Source: G965229605 sp965229605 (GTDB taxonomy: Bacteria; Pseudomonadota; Alphaproteobacteria; CBDDJK01). Taken from it: a DNA stretch of 64,000 nt. Each line of letters begins with the position of its first letter. The stretch's first letter is position 1. Positions 34,248-43,039 of this stretch are shown in pieces. Under the pieces are notes generated by a model, which saw nothing but the letters and a program-made list of their open reading frames with translations, ran no database searches and was not told where the DNA came from. Location: positions 806,001 to 870,000 of the forward strand of contig OZ245892.1 in NCBI GenBank assembly GCA_965229605.1, read 5' to 3'. The position numbers and the translations under genes were made by a program.

Positions 34248-35342
34248 ATGATCACACAAGATGAATCGAATCAGGACGACAATCGTTCGAATCCTTATGG
34301 CGACAAGCGGTTGCTTATTATTGATGATGAGCAGTTTAACCGGACGTTGCTGCGCCGACATTTGACGCGTGTAGGCTTTGAGCATGTTATGGAGGCGAAG
34401 AACGGGCAGGAGGGTCTGGAGGTTTTGCGGAACAATCATATAGATCTTGTTATGTCAGACATTAACATGCCGATGATGACGGGCAAGGAGTTGTTGGAGG
34501 CGATGAAGCTGGACATGCGTCTTTCGAAGGTTCCTGTTATTATTATTTCGAGTGATGATCACATTGCCTTTATAGCGGAGTGTATAGAGATTGGGGCTGA
34601 GGATTATTTACTGAAGCCTTTTGACCCGGTTTTATTGAGGGCTCGAGTGACGGCTGGTCTGGAGAAGAAGCGTTTACTGGATCAGGAGAAGCAATATCGC
34701 CAGACGATTCGTGAGGAGAAGAAGCGTGGCGATGATTTGATCAATGTTATTTTACCGACTCCGGTTGCGAATGAGTTAAAGAAGAATGGTCGGGTTGAGC
34801 CGCGACGTTATGACAATGTTGCGGTTTTATTTTGCGATATTGTTGGTTTTACGGAATATTGCGATGCGCATGCGCCTGAGGAGGTTGTTTCTAATCTTCA
34901 GAGTCTTTTTGAGAAATTTGAGGAGATTGTGCTTGAGCACCGGATGGAGAAGATCAAGACGATAGGCGATGAGTTTATGGCTGCGTCTGGTTTGATTTTG
35001 CCTGAGGCTGATCCGCTGGATGCGGCGGTGCGCTGTGGCTTGAAGATGGCGGAGGCTGCGACGGAAATCTTGCCGGAGTGGTCGGTTCGCATCGGGGTTC
35101 ATGTTGGTCCGGTGGTTGCTGGCGTGGTTGGGCGGCAGAAGTATCTTTTTGATGTCTGGGGAGCGACGGTGAATATGGCGTCGCGCATGACCAGTCAGGC
35201 CAATCCGGGGACGGTCGCGATTATGGAGGAGTTATGGCATGATATCGAGGATAGTTTTGAAGCGCAAAACCTCGGCCTGAGAGAGGTTAAAGGCAAAGGC
35301 GATGTCTATGTTGTTGCCTGTTACAAAGCGCGCGAGGACTGA
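34248..35342 (+). CDS. Response-regulator receiver fused to class III adenylate cyclase
   Basis: A 364-residue signalling protein. Residues 20-135 are a receiver domain with LLIIDDEQ and phospho-acceptor Asp71 (DLVMSDINMP) and KPF. A coiled linker (about 137-165) leads into a class III cyclase domain from about 190: metal residues Asp197 (FCDIVGFT) and Asp241 (TIGDEF), base-selecting Lys237 and Asp302 (FDVWG), which favour ATP, and transition-state Asn309 and Arg313 (ATVNMASRM). It would make cAMP when phosphorylated. No sensor kinase is adjacent. It has its own 134-base upstream spacer. Confidence 0.9.
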   Translation: MITQDESNQDDNRSNPYGDKRLLIIDDEQFNRTLLRRHLTRVGFEHVMEAKNGQEGLEVLRNNHIDLVMSDINMPMMTGKELLEAMKLDMRLSKVPVIIISSDDHIAFIAECIEIGAEDYLLKPFDPVLLRARVTAGLEKKRLLDQEKQYRQTIREEKKRGDDLINVILPTPVANELKKNGRVEPRRYDNVAVLFCDIVGFTEYCDAHAPEEVVSNLQSLFEKFEEIVLEHRMEKIKTIGDEFMAASGLILPEADPLDAAVRCGLKMAEAATEILPEWSVRIGVHVGPVVAGVVGRQKYLFDVWGATVNMASRMTSQANPGTVAIMEELWHDIEDSFEAQNLGLREVKGKGDVYVVACYKARED

Positions 35343-35357
35343 TACCATCCTGTAGAG

Positions 35358-36152
35358 ATGATAAATGAGATGAAAAACCAGACCACGGTTGACCCTGAGG
35401 AAGCGGCCCGTTTTTCGGCTCTTGCGGCTCAATGGTGGGACCCGGAGGGTCCGATGCGGCCTTTGCATCTTTTGAATCCGGTGCGGCTTGATTATCTGCA
35501 ATCTGTGATTCGCAAGCACGAGGAAAATTCTGGCAAATTATCAGGAAATCCGGCTGAACGTCCTTTTGCAGGGATCAAGCTTTTGGATATCGGTTGTGCG
35601 GCCGGGCTGGTGTCGGAGCCTCTGGCCCGGCTTGGCGCAGAAGTCACCGGGATAGATGCCAGTGCTTCTTTGATTGCCGCCGCACAAGCCCATATTGCGA
35701 ATGATGGATCAAAGCTTTCGCTGGATTATCAAACCGGTGAAGTCGCCGATCTGCTTGAAAAAGACACACTCAAAAAAGACATGCTTTTTGATGTCGTCCT
35801 GGCCTTGGAAATCGTTGAACATGTCACCGACCCGGCCGCTTTTCTGGCACAGGCCACCGCTTGCCTTAAACCCGGCGGGCTGCTGGTGGTCTCAACCTTG
35901 AACCGCACCTTGAAATCCTTTGTCCTTGGCATTGTCGGGGCAGAATATGTGCTGCGCTGGCTTCCACGCGGGACCCATAGCTGGAAAAAATTCCTGCAAC
36001 CCGGCGAAATCATCAATTTCCTGGCCCCGCATAATATGCAGCCTCAAGGCATCACCGGGCTGGTCTTTGACCCTTTGCGCTGGCGTTTCTTCCTGAAAGA
36101 AAATGATGTGGATGTGAATTACTATATGTGCTTTCGCAAGGACGAACAGTGA
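35358..36152 (+). CDS. ubiG: Ubiquinone biosynthesis O-methyltransferase
   Basis: A 264-residue SAM-dependent methyltransferase that performs both O-methylations of ubiquinone. The family opening VDPEEAARFSALAAQWWDPEGPMRPLH is clear, followed by the SAM site LLDIGCAAGLVSEPLA, VTGIDAS, and FDVVLALEIVEHVTDP. The C-terminal GTHSWKKFLQPGEI is also typical. ATG at 35358 or 35370 is possible. Its TGA overlaps the GTG of mobA. Confidence 0.92.
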   Translation: MINEMKNQTTVDPEEAARFSALAAQWWDPEGPMRPLHLLNPVRLDYLQSVIRKHEENSGKLSGNPAERPFAGIKLLDIGCAAGLVSEPLARLGAEVTGIDASASLIAAAQAHIANDGSKLSLDYQTGEVADLLEKDTLKKDMLFDVVLALEIVEHVTDPAAFLAQATACLKPGGLLVVSTLNRTLKSFVLGIVGAEYVLRWLPRGTHSWKKFLQPGEIINFLAPHNMQPQGITGLVFDPLRWRFFLKENDVDVNYYMCFRKDEQ

Positions 36153-36793
36153 CTCCGGCGGCCCTTGTGCTTGCAGGCGGGGCCTCCCGGCGTATGGGGG
36201 TCGATAAAGCCTTTATGCCCTTTGCCGGGCGTCCCCTGATTGAACATACCATACGCTGCTTGCGCCCGCAGGTGTCGCATCTGGCCTTGAATATTGCGCA
36301 TGAAGAAGAAGGCAGCAAGGCGGGCCGGATTTTTACGGCGGCTTTTGCAACGCCCTGCCTGCCAGATTGTCTGCCGGGGCGTCAGGGCCCGCTGGTTGGT
36401 ATTCTGACCGGCCTTTATTGGGCTAAAGAAATCGGGTCTGAATGGTTGCTTTGTGCGCCGTGCGATTGCCCGTTCTTGCCAAAAGATTTGGCGGTTCGCC
36501 TGATGAGTGTTGCGATTGCGCAGGCACGTCCATTGGTGATGGCGGCCTCTAACAACCGTCGCCATCCGACCTGTAGTCTTTTGCATGTCGATCTGACGGC
36601 GGATTTACAAAATTATTTGAATGAAAGTGAGAATCGCAAGATTGAGAACTGGACCAGCCGCCACCAGCCTGCGGTTGTTGAATGGCCGGTGCCGGGAGCT
36701 GTTCTGGCAGAAGGGAAAAATTCGGGCCTTGATCCTTTTGTCAATTTAAACACCCGCGAAGAATTTTTGCAGGCTGAATCTTATGGGTCCTGA
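36149..36793 (+). CDS. mobA: Molybdenum cofactor guanylyltransferase
   Basis: MobA attaches GMP to molybdopterin to form the dinucleotide cofactor. It shows LAGGASRRMGVDKAFMPF (nucleotide and PPi site), LCAPCDCPFLP (metal site) and SNNRRHPTCSLLH. I start at GTG 36149, which overlaps the ubiG stop as GTGA; the longer frame from 36128 would lie inside ubiG. About 214 residues, normal length. Confidence 0.88.
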   Translation: MTPAALVLAGGASRRMGVDKAFMPFAGRPLIEHTIRCLRPQVSHLALNIAHEEEGSKAGRIFTAAFATPCLPDCLPGRQGPLVGILTGLYWAKEIGSEWLLCAPCDCPFLPKDLAVRLMSVAIAQARPLVMAASNNRRHPTCSLLHVDLTADLQNYLNESENRKIENWTSRHQPAVVEWPVPGAVLAEGKNSGLDPFVNLNTREEFLQAESYGS

Positions 36794-36864
36794 CCCTAGT
36801 CCTTCCAGCCGCCTCAAAAGTTAAAAGAAAAGAAACCAAAGGAAAAGAAAGCAACATAAAAACC

Positions 36865-37659
36865 ATGAAACGCTATCTTGATCTTTTGAACGAGGTTTTG
36901 ACCCATGGAACTGACCGTCCTGATCGCACCGGGGTCGGCACGCGCTCAGTCTTTGGCGGGCAGTTGCAGTTTGATCTTGCGCAAGGTTTTCCCTTGCTGA
37001 CCACCAAGAAAATTCATTTTAAATCGGTTATTATCGAGCTTTTATGGTTTTTGCGCGGCGAGACAAACGTCAGATGGTTGCAAGAAAACAAAGTTTCAAT
37101 CTGGGATGAATGGGCCAATCAAGACGGTGAGCTTGGCCCGGTTTACGGCAAGCAATGGCGACGCTGGACAGGAAAAAACGGGCAAGAAGTTGACCAGATT
37201 GTCGAGGCTTTGGACCTTATCCAAAATGATCCTTCTTCAAGGCGGATTGTCGTGTCGGCCTGGAATGTTTCTGATCTGAAAGAAATGGCGCTTATGCCCT
37301 GCCATTGTTTGTTTCAATTTCAGGTCGCGGAGGGAAAGCTCAACTGCCATATGTATCAGCGCAGTGCCGATATTTTTTTGGGGGTGCCCTTCAATATTGC
37401 CTCTTTTTCACTGTTGACCCTGATGATGGCGCAGGTTTCTGGTCTGGCCCCCGGCAAATATGTCCATAGTTTCGGGGACCTGCATTTATACAGCAATCAT
37501 TTTGACCAGGCACGTTTGCAGCTTTCCCGGACCCCGCGTTCTTTGCCGCACCTGCACCTGAACCCGGCGCGAAAAAATATTGATGATTTCACCCTGGAAG
37601 ATTTCACGCTTGAAAATTATGATCCCCATCCCACCATTTCTGCGCCAATAGCTGTTTAA
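36865..37659 (+). CDS. thyA: Thymidylate synthase
   Basis: A 264-residue enzyme methylating dUMP with methylene-tetrahydrofolate. RPDRTGVGTRSVFG, WDEWANQDGELGPVYGKQWR, the catalytic Cys in MALMPCHCLFQFQV, and QRSADIFLGVPFNIASF are diagnostic. It is followed 11 bases later by folA, which regenerates the tetrahydrofolate it consumes. Confidence 0.97.
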   Translation: MKRYLDLLNEVLTHGTDRPDRTGVGTRSVFGGQLQFDLAQGFPLLTTKKIHFKSVIIELLWFLRGETNVRWLQENKVSIWDEWANQDGELGPVYGKQWRRWTGKNGQEVDQIVEALDLIQNDPSSRRIVVSAWNVSDLKEMALMPCHCLFQFQVAEGKLNCHMYQRSADIFLGVPFNIASFSLLTLMMAQVSGLAPGKYVHSFGDLHLYSNHFDQARLQLSRTPRSLPHLHLNPARKNIDDFTLEDFTLENYDPHPTISAPIAV

Positions 37660-37670
37660 GGGCAAGAGGC

Positions 37671-38198
37671 ATGGCTTTTTGTGCATTGATTGCGGCTGTG
37701 GCCTCCAACGGGGTGATAGGTCATGCGGGCGGGCTGGCCTGGAAAATTCCAGGCGAGCTTGCTTATTTCAAGGCAGCCACCACGGGTTCTCCGGTTGTGA
37801 TGGGGCGCAAAACCTGGGAATCCTTGCCGGTGCGCCCCTTGAAAGGCCGGGCGAATATTGTGGTCACGCGCAATCAATCTTATGCCACCGACATTGAAAA
37901 AGCCGGGGCGGTTGCTTTTTTATCCTATGACGAAGCCCATGATCATGCGACCAAACTGGCCGATTCACTTCCAGAGAAACTATTTTTTAATATCGGCGGC
38001 GGCGAGATTTTTAGGGCGGCTTTGCCAAAGGCTGATCTTTTATATTTAACCGAAATTGACAGCACCCCCGCAGGCGACACTTTTTTTCCGCCGTATAATC
38101 GGGATGAATTTATGCTTGTTAAGGAAAAAGCCGGGGTGCAGTCCGACAGCACAGTTCCGGCCCACCGCTTTTGTGTGTATAAACGGATCGCGTCCTGA
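37671..38198 (+). CDS. folA: Dihydrofolate reductase
   Basis: A 175-residue DHFR: LIAAVASNGVIGHAGGLAWKIPGELAYFK carries the Met20-loop and Trp, VVMGRKTWESLP the cofactor site, NIGGGEIFRAALP the second nucleotide site. It pairs with thyA and ends shortly before the aminotransferase gene. Confidence 0.95.
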   Translation: MAFCALIAAVASNGVIGHAGGLAWKIPGELAYFKAATTGSPVVMGRKTWESLPVRPLKGRANIVVTRNQSYATDIEKAGAVAFLSYDEAHDHATKLADSLPEKLFFNIGGGEIFRAALPKADLLYLTEIDSTPAGDTFFPPYNRDEFMLVKEKAGVQSDSTVPAHRFCVYKRIAS

Positions 38199-38212
38199 TC
38201 AGGCGGGTGAGC

Positions 38213-39442
38213 ATGTATGCCGAGAATTTTCATCGAATCAAACGGTTGCCGCCCTATGTTTTTGCGCAGGTTAATCAGCTGAAATCGGCGGCCCGCGCCC
38301 GGGGTGAAGATATTATTGATCTGGGCATGGGCAATCCTGATATGCCGCCACCGCCGCATATCATTGAAAAACTGATAGAAACCGTTCAGGACCCGCGCAG
38401 TCATCGCTATTCGACCAGTCGCGGGATTCCGGGCTTGCGCCGGGCCTGTGCAGGCTATTATGCCCGACGTTTTTCGGTTGATCTTGACCCTGAAAAAGAA
38501 GTGATCGCCGTGCTTGGTTCCAAGGAAGGGCTGGCCAATCTGGCGCAAGCCATTACCAGTCCGGGTGATGTCGTGCTGGTGCCCAATCCCTGTTATCCCA
38601 TTCACAGTTTTGGTTTTATCATTGCGGGCGGGGCCATCCGCCATTTGCCAGCCGTTGGCGTTGAGGGTTCTGATTTTACGCAGGTTTTTATGGATGCCCT
38701 GCAGCGGGCGGTGGCCCATTCCATTCCAAAGCCACTGGCGGTGGTGCTGAATTTTCCGCAAAATCCCACCGGGCAATGCGTTGATCTTTCATTCTATGAA
38801 GAGGTCGTGCGCTATTGCAAACAGCATAATATCTATATTCTGTCCGATTTGGCCTATGCTGAAATTTACTTTGAGGAGCCGCCGCCCTCGGTTCTACAGG
38901 TGCCGGGTGCGCGCGATATTGCTGTAGAATTTATTTCCTTGTCCAAGACCTATGCCATGCCGGGCTGGCGGGTTGGTTTTGCGGTTGGAAATGCTGCATT
39001 GATTGAAGCCCTGGGACGGATTAAATCCTATGTTGATTACGGGGCCTTTACCCCGGTTCAGGTGGCAGCGGTTGCGGCCTTGAATGGTCCGCAGGAGTGT
39101 GTTGAAGAGATGCGGACTATTTATCGGGATCGCCGGGATGCCTTGATCAGCGGGCTCAGCCGGGCCGGGTGGGACAGCCCGGTGCCGGAAGCCACCATGT
39201 TTGTCTGGGCCCCGCTCCCCAAATGGGCAAGCAATGAAGGGGCTAAACGGACGAATGAAGGCTCGCTGGAGTTTTCCAAGCGATTGCTGGCCGGGGCAGG
39301 GGTTGCGGTTTCACCGGGGGTTGGATTTGGGGAATATGGCGAAGGCTATGTGCGGTTTGGACTGGTTGAAAATGTTCAGCGTATTCGCCAGGCCACCCGT
39401 GCGATAGGCCGGTTTTTTGCTGAAACGGGCCACCAGATTTAA
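38213..39442 (+). CDS. alaC: Class I aminotransferase, AlaC/LL-DAP aminotransferase-like
   Basis: A PLP enzyme of about 409 residues. YAENFHRIKRLPPYVFAQVN and IIDLGMGNPDMPPPPHI open it, AVVLNFPQNPTGQ binds PLP, ILSDLAYAEIYF holds the cofactor Asp and Tyr, and SLSKTYAMPGWRVGFAVG has the Schiff-base Lys. This subgroup is usually glutamate-pyruvate transaminase AlaC. The aminotransferase-then-hom order is common in alphaproteobacteria and suggests amino-acid synthesis from aspartate or pyruvate. ATG 38213 is preferred to GTG 38207. Confidence 0.88.
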   Translation: MYAENFHRIKRLPPYVFAQVNQLKSAARARGEDIIDLGMGNPDMPPPPHIIEKLIETVQDPRSHRYSTSRGIPGLRRACAGYYARRFSVDLDPEKEVIAVLGSKEGLANLAQAITSPGDVVLVPNPCYPIHSFGFIIAGGAIRHLPAVGVEGSDFTQVFMDALQRAVAHSIPKPLAVVLNFPQNPTGQCVDLSFYEEVVRYCKQHNIYILSDLAYAEIYFEEPPPSVLQVPGARDIAVEFISLSKTYAMPGWRVGFAVGNAALIEALGRIKSYVDYGAFTPVQVAAVAALNGPQECVEEMRTIYRDRRDALISGLSRAGWDSPVPEATMFVWAPLPKWASNEGAKRTNEGSLEFSKRLLAGAGVAVSPGVGFGEYGEGYVRFGLVENVQRIRQATRAIGRFFAETGHQI

Positions 39443-39459
39443 AATTAAAAGGTTTGAGC

Positions 39460-40809
39460 ATGATGAAAGATAATCTTGAACAGGGAGGGGAAAAGAACCC
39501 GTTGCGTGTGGCGGTTGCCGGTCTGGGGACGGTTGGCCAGTCGGTGGTATCGCTTTTGACCGAGAATGCGGATTTAATCGCCAGGCGCGCGGGCCGTCCG
39601 ATTATTGTGACCGATGTTTCAGCGCGTGATCGCAATAAAAACCGCGCGGTGACGCTGGATGGTCTGCAATGGTGGGACGATGCCGCTGTTATGGCTGAAA
39701 AGGCAAAAGTGGATGTCGTGGTTGAACTGATTGGCGGGGAGGACGGGAAAGCCAAGGAGCTGGCCGAGATCACGCTTGCACATAAAAAAGCGCTGGTGAC
39801 AGCCAACAAGGCCCTTTTGGCCCATCATGGTTACGCACTTGCGCTTATGGCAGAAGAAAACAGGGTTGATTTGCGCTATGAGGCCGCAGTGGCTGGCGGT
39901 ATTCCGATTATCAAGGCGATTCGTGAAGGTCTGGCCGGGGTGCGGACAAGCCGGATTTACGGCATATTGAACGGGACCTGTAATTATATCTTGAGCCTGA
40001 TGCGCGAAAGCGGCGCCAGTTTTGAGGAAGCTTTGGAGCAAGCACAGAAACTTGGCTATGCAGAAGCTGATCCGGCTTTTGATATTGAAGGCACGGACAG
40101 TGCGCATAAACTTTGCCTGTTGACCGCGCTGGCTTTTGGCGTCCGGCCTGATTTTTCAGCTATTCGCTGTCGCGGGATCACCGATATTGAGGCCGTGGAT
40201 ATCCAGGCGGCAACCCAGCTGGGCTACCGGATAAAGCTGCTGGGGATGGCGGAACAAACGGCAGATGGAACGGTCTTGCAATCGGTTGAGCCCGCCCTTG
40301 TGCCGATTGAATCACCGATTGCGGCAGTTGAAGGCGTGTTTAACGGGGTTGTCGCCGAATGTACCGGGCTTGGGGATAGTCTGTATGAAGGGCGCGGCGC
40401 GGGCGGGGAGCCTACGGCTTCAGCCGTGGTGGCGGATTTGATTGATCTTGCTGCCGGCCGTAAAAGCCCGGTTTTTGGCTGTCCAGTGAAGTCTCTGCGT
40501 GATCCGCTTGCTCAAAATAGCAAAAGCGACGCAGAAGACAGCCGCGCCCATGGCTATTATTTGCGGCTGCGGGTGATTGACCGGCCCGGTGTGGTTGCCG
40601 AGATTGCGGCTATTTTAAGAGATGAATCGATTTCCATGAGTTCTATCTATCAGCAAGGCCGCGCCCCGCATGCCGAGGTTGATCTGGTCCTGACCACCCA
40701 CGAGATTGCGCGTGGTGCCATGTGCCGGGGGGTGGAGGCGATCAATGCGCTTGAGGCTGTGACCCGTCCGCCGCAGCTTTTGCGGGTTGAATCCTTTGCA
40801 GATTCATAA
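39460..40809 (+). CDS. hom: Homoserine dehydrogenase
   Basis: A 449-residue monofunctional enzyme reducing aspartate semialdehyde to homoserine. It has the NAD(P) site VAVAGLGTVGQSVVSLL, the catalytic core GGIPIIKAIREGLAG and ILNGTCNYILSLM, YAEADPAFDIEGTDSAHKL, and a C-terminal ACT domain (LRVIDRPGVVAEIAAIL) for feedback by threonine. The aaaagg site at 39447-39452 fits ATG 39460. In relatives glpX follows; here complex I genes do. Confidence 0.94.
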   Translation: MMKDNLEQGGEKNPLRVAVAGLGTVGQSVVSLLTENADLIARRAGRPIIVTDVSARDRNKNRAVTLDGLQWWDDAAVMAEKAKVDVVVELIGGEDGKAKELAEITLAHKKALVTANKALLAHHGYALALMAEENRVDLRYEAAVAGGIPIIKAIREGLAGVRTSRIYGILNGTCNYILSLMRESGASFEEALEQAQKLGYAEADPAFDIEGTDSAHKLCLLTALAFGVRPDFSAIRCRGITDIEAVDIQAATQLGYRIKLLGMAEQTADGTVLQSVEPALVPIESPIAAVEGVFNGVVAECTGLGDSLYEGRGAGGEPTASAVVADLIDLAAGRKSPVFGCPVKSLRDPLAQNSKSDAEDSRAHGYYLRLRVIDRPGVVAEIAAILRDESISMSSIYQQGRAPHAEVDLVLTTHEIARGAMCRGVEAINALEAVTRPPQLLRVESFADS

Positions 40810-40906
40810 GAGTCATTTTTAAAATGCTTGCCGATCAGGGCTGCTTCGGATAAACCATTTCCAGATCAAAGTGTAATCCTAATGGCAACCGGATGAGGCG
40901 TCATTT

Positions 40907-43039
40907 ATGCCGAAAATAACCGTCAATGATCAGGAATATGAGGTCGCAGCCGGGCTGACCGTGCTGCAGGCTCTTGAATCGGTTGGCTACGAGATTCCGC
41001 GCTTTTGCTACCATGAACGGCTGTCGATTGCCGGAAACTGCCGGATGTGTCTGGTCGAAGTCTCGCCCGGCCCGCCAAAGCCGCAGGCCTCTTGCGCTTT
41101 GCCGGTGGCAGAAGGGCAAAAAATCCGCACCGATTCCCCGATGGTTGATAAGGCCCGCAAAGGGGTCATGGAGTTCCTGCTGATCAATCATCCGCTGGAT
41201 TGCCCGATCTGTGATCAGGGTGGCGAATGTGACTTGCAGGATCAGGCTTTTGCCTATGGGGCCAATGCCAGCCGCTACCGCGAAGCCAAACGGGCGGTGG
41301 CTGATAAATATATGGGGCCGCTGATCAAAACCGTGATGACCCGCTGTATCCACTGCACGCGCTGTGTCCGCTTTGCCACAGAAGTCGCCGGAGTCGATGA
41401 AATCGGGCTTTTAAATCGCGGCACCTACGCCGAAATATCAACCCTTGAACAAGCCGTTTCAAGCGAGCTTTCAGGCAATCTGGTTGACCTGTGCCCGGTC
41501 GGGGCCCTGACCTCCAAACCCTATCAGTTTCATGCCCGTTCGTGGGAATTAACGCCAACCCCATCGATTGATGTTACTGATGCGCAAGGGGCCAATATTC
41601 GGGTCGATACCCGGGGCAACGAAGTCATGCGCATATTGCCGCGCTTGCATGAGGATATCAACGAAGAATGGATCACCGACAAGGCCCGCCATTCCTGCGA
41701 TGGCTTAAAACGCCAGCGGCTGGATACCCCTTATTTGCGCGGGAAAGACGGGCGTTTGCAGCCTTGCGACTGGTCAACCGCCCTGTCTGCGGCAGCTGCT
41801 AAAATCAAATCGGTCAAACCCGAAGAAATAGCGGCGATTTCAGGCAATCTTGCTGATGTTGAATCGCTTTATGCCTTGAAGAAACTCTGGTCCTTGCTGG
41901 GCAGCCCGCATCTGGATTGCCGCCAGGATGGCAATGTCCTGTCTGGCCCGGCGGCTTGTTCCTGGCGGTTCAACAGCCGCATTGCCGGAATTGACCAGAT
42001 GGATGCGCTTTTGATTATTGGCAGTGATATCGGGCGTGAAGCCCCGGTTCTCAATGCCCGTATTCGCCGCCACTGGCTGAAAACCGGCTTGCCGATTGGT
42101 ATCATCGGCCCGCAAGCCGCTTTGACCTATGAAGCTGATTATCTGGGCACTGGACCAAATGCGCTGGATCAGCTGCTTAAAGACCTTGGAAAGAAAAAAA
42201 CCGGCTTTGCCAAATATTTTGCGAAAGCCAGTCGCCCCGGCCTGATTCTGGGGCAGGGGGCTTTGGCACGCGATGACGGACGTGCTGTTCTTTCTGCCGC
42301 CCGCGCAGTTGCTGAAGTGACGGCGATGGTTCAAAAACCCTCCAAAAAAGACCCGGACGGCTGGAATGGTTTTAATGTCCTTTTGCATCAGGCCGGGCTG
42401 GTCAACGGGCTGGAGCTTGGATGTGTCCCGGAAAAAGGCGGGCTTGCGGTTGATGGCATCGCCAAAGCCTGTGAATCTGGCAAAATAAAACTGGTCTATC
42501 TGTTCGGTGCGGACGAACTCACACAGGTCCAATATCAACAGCTTTCGAAAGCCTTTGTCATCTATCAAGGCCATCATGGCGACTGCGGGGCTGAAATCGC
42601 CGATCTTATCTTGCCCGGTGCCGCCTATACCGAAAAGGACGCGACCTACGTCAATATTGAAGGACGGGTGCAGCAAACCATACGTGCCGCCTATCCGCCC
42701 GGCGATGCCCGCCAGGACTGGGCGATTTTGCGCGCCCTTGCCGGGGCACTTGGCCTTAAACCTGGCTTTGATCACCTCGGTGAACTCCGTCAGCAACTCT
42801 ATCAGGACTATCCAATGATGGCCGAACTGGACACGCCGCCACCAGTCGAATGGAAAAACTTTGGCCGCAAAGGCACCCTGAAAGACGCAGATTTTACCTA
42901 TCCGGTTACAACCTATTATATGACCGATGTGATCGGGCGGGCCTCTGAAACCATGGCAGAATGCACCCGCTCATCCAGCGGGGAGCCAGAATCATCGGCT
43001 GTAAATGCTGACGTTGAACAGGTGGCGGCTTATGGCTGA
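40907..43039 (+). CDS. nuoG: NADH-quinone oxidoreductase subunit G
   Basis: The 710-residue Fe-S subunit of complex I. The ferredoxin-like front binds [2Fe-2S] (C34, C45, C48, C63), a His-ligated [4Fe-4S] (H95, C99, C102, C108) and a further [4Fe-4S] (C147, C150, C153, then DLCPVGALT). A molybdopterin-oxidoreductase-like domain without cofactor residues follows from about 215. Its end overlaps nuoH. The usual nuoE and nuoF are not upstream: hom is. Confidence 0.95.
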   Translation: MPKITVNDQEYEVAAGLTVLQALESVGYEIPRFCYHERLSIAGNCRMCLVEVSPGPPKPQASCALPVAEGQKIRTDSPMVDKARKGVMEFLLINHPLDCPICDQGGECDLQDQAFAYGANASRYREAKRAVADKYMGPLIKTVMTRCIHCTRCVRFATEVAGVDEIGLLNRGTYAEISTLEQAVSSELSGNLVDLCPVGALTSKPYQFHARSWELTPTPSIDVTDAQGANIRVDTRGNEVMRILPRLHEDINEEWITDKARHSCDGLKRQRLDTPYLRGKDGRLQPCDWSTALSAAAAKIKSVKPEEIAAISGNLADVESLYALKKLWSLLGSPHLDCRQDGNVLSGPAACSWRFNSRIAGIDQMDALLIIGSDIGREAPVLNARIRRHWLKTGLPIGIIGPQAALTYEADYLGTGPNALDQLLKDLGKKKTGFAKYFAKASRPGLILGQGALARDDGRAVLSAARAVAEVTAMVQKPSKKDPDGWNGFNVLLHQAGLVNGLELGCVPEKGGLAVDGIAKACESGKIKLVYLFGADELTQVQYQQLSKAFVIYQGHHGDCGAEIADLILPGAAYTEKDATYVNIEGRVQQTIRAAYPPGDARQDWAILRALAGALGLKPGFDHLGELRQQLYQDYPMMAELDTPPPVEWKNFGRKGTLKDADFTYPVTTYYMTDVIGRASETMAECTRSSSGEPESSAVNADVEQVAAYG

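Noticed and set aside
40810..40906. Possible riboswitch between hom and nuoG
   Set aside because: The 97-base spacer shows no recognisable SAM, lysine or other riboswitch consensus.
41840..42796. 318-codon frame antisense to nuoG
   Set aside because: No ribosome site or known motif; nuoG is continuous and complete on the other strand.
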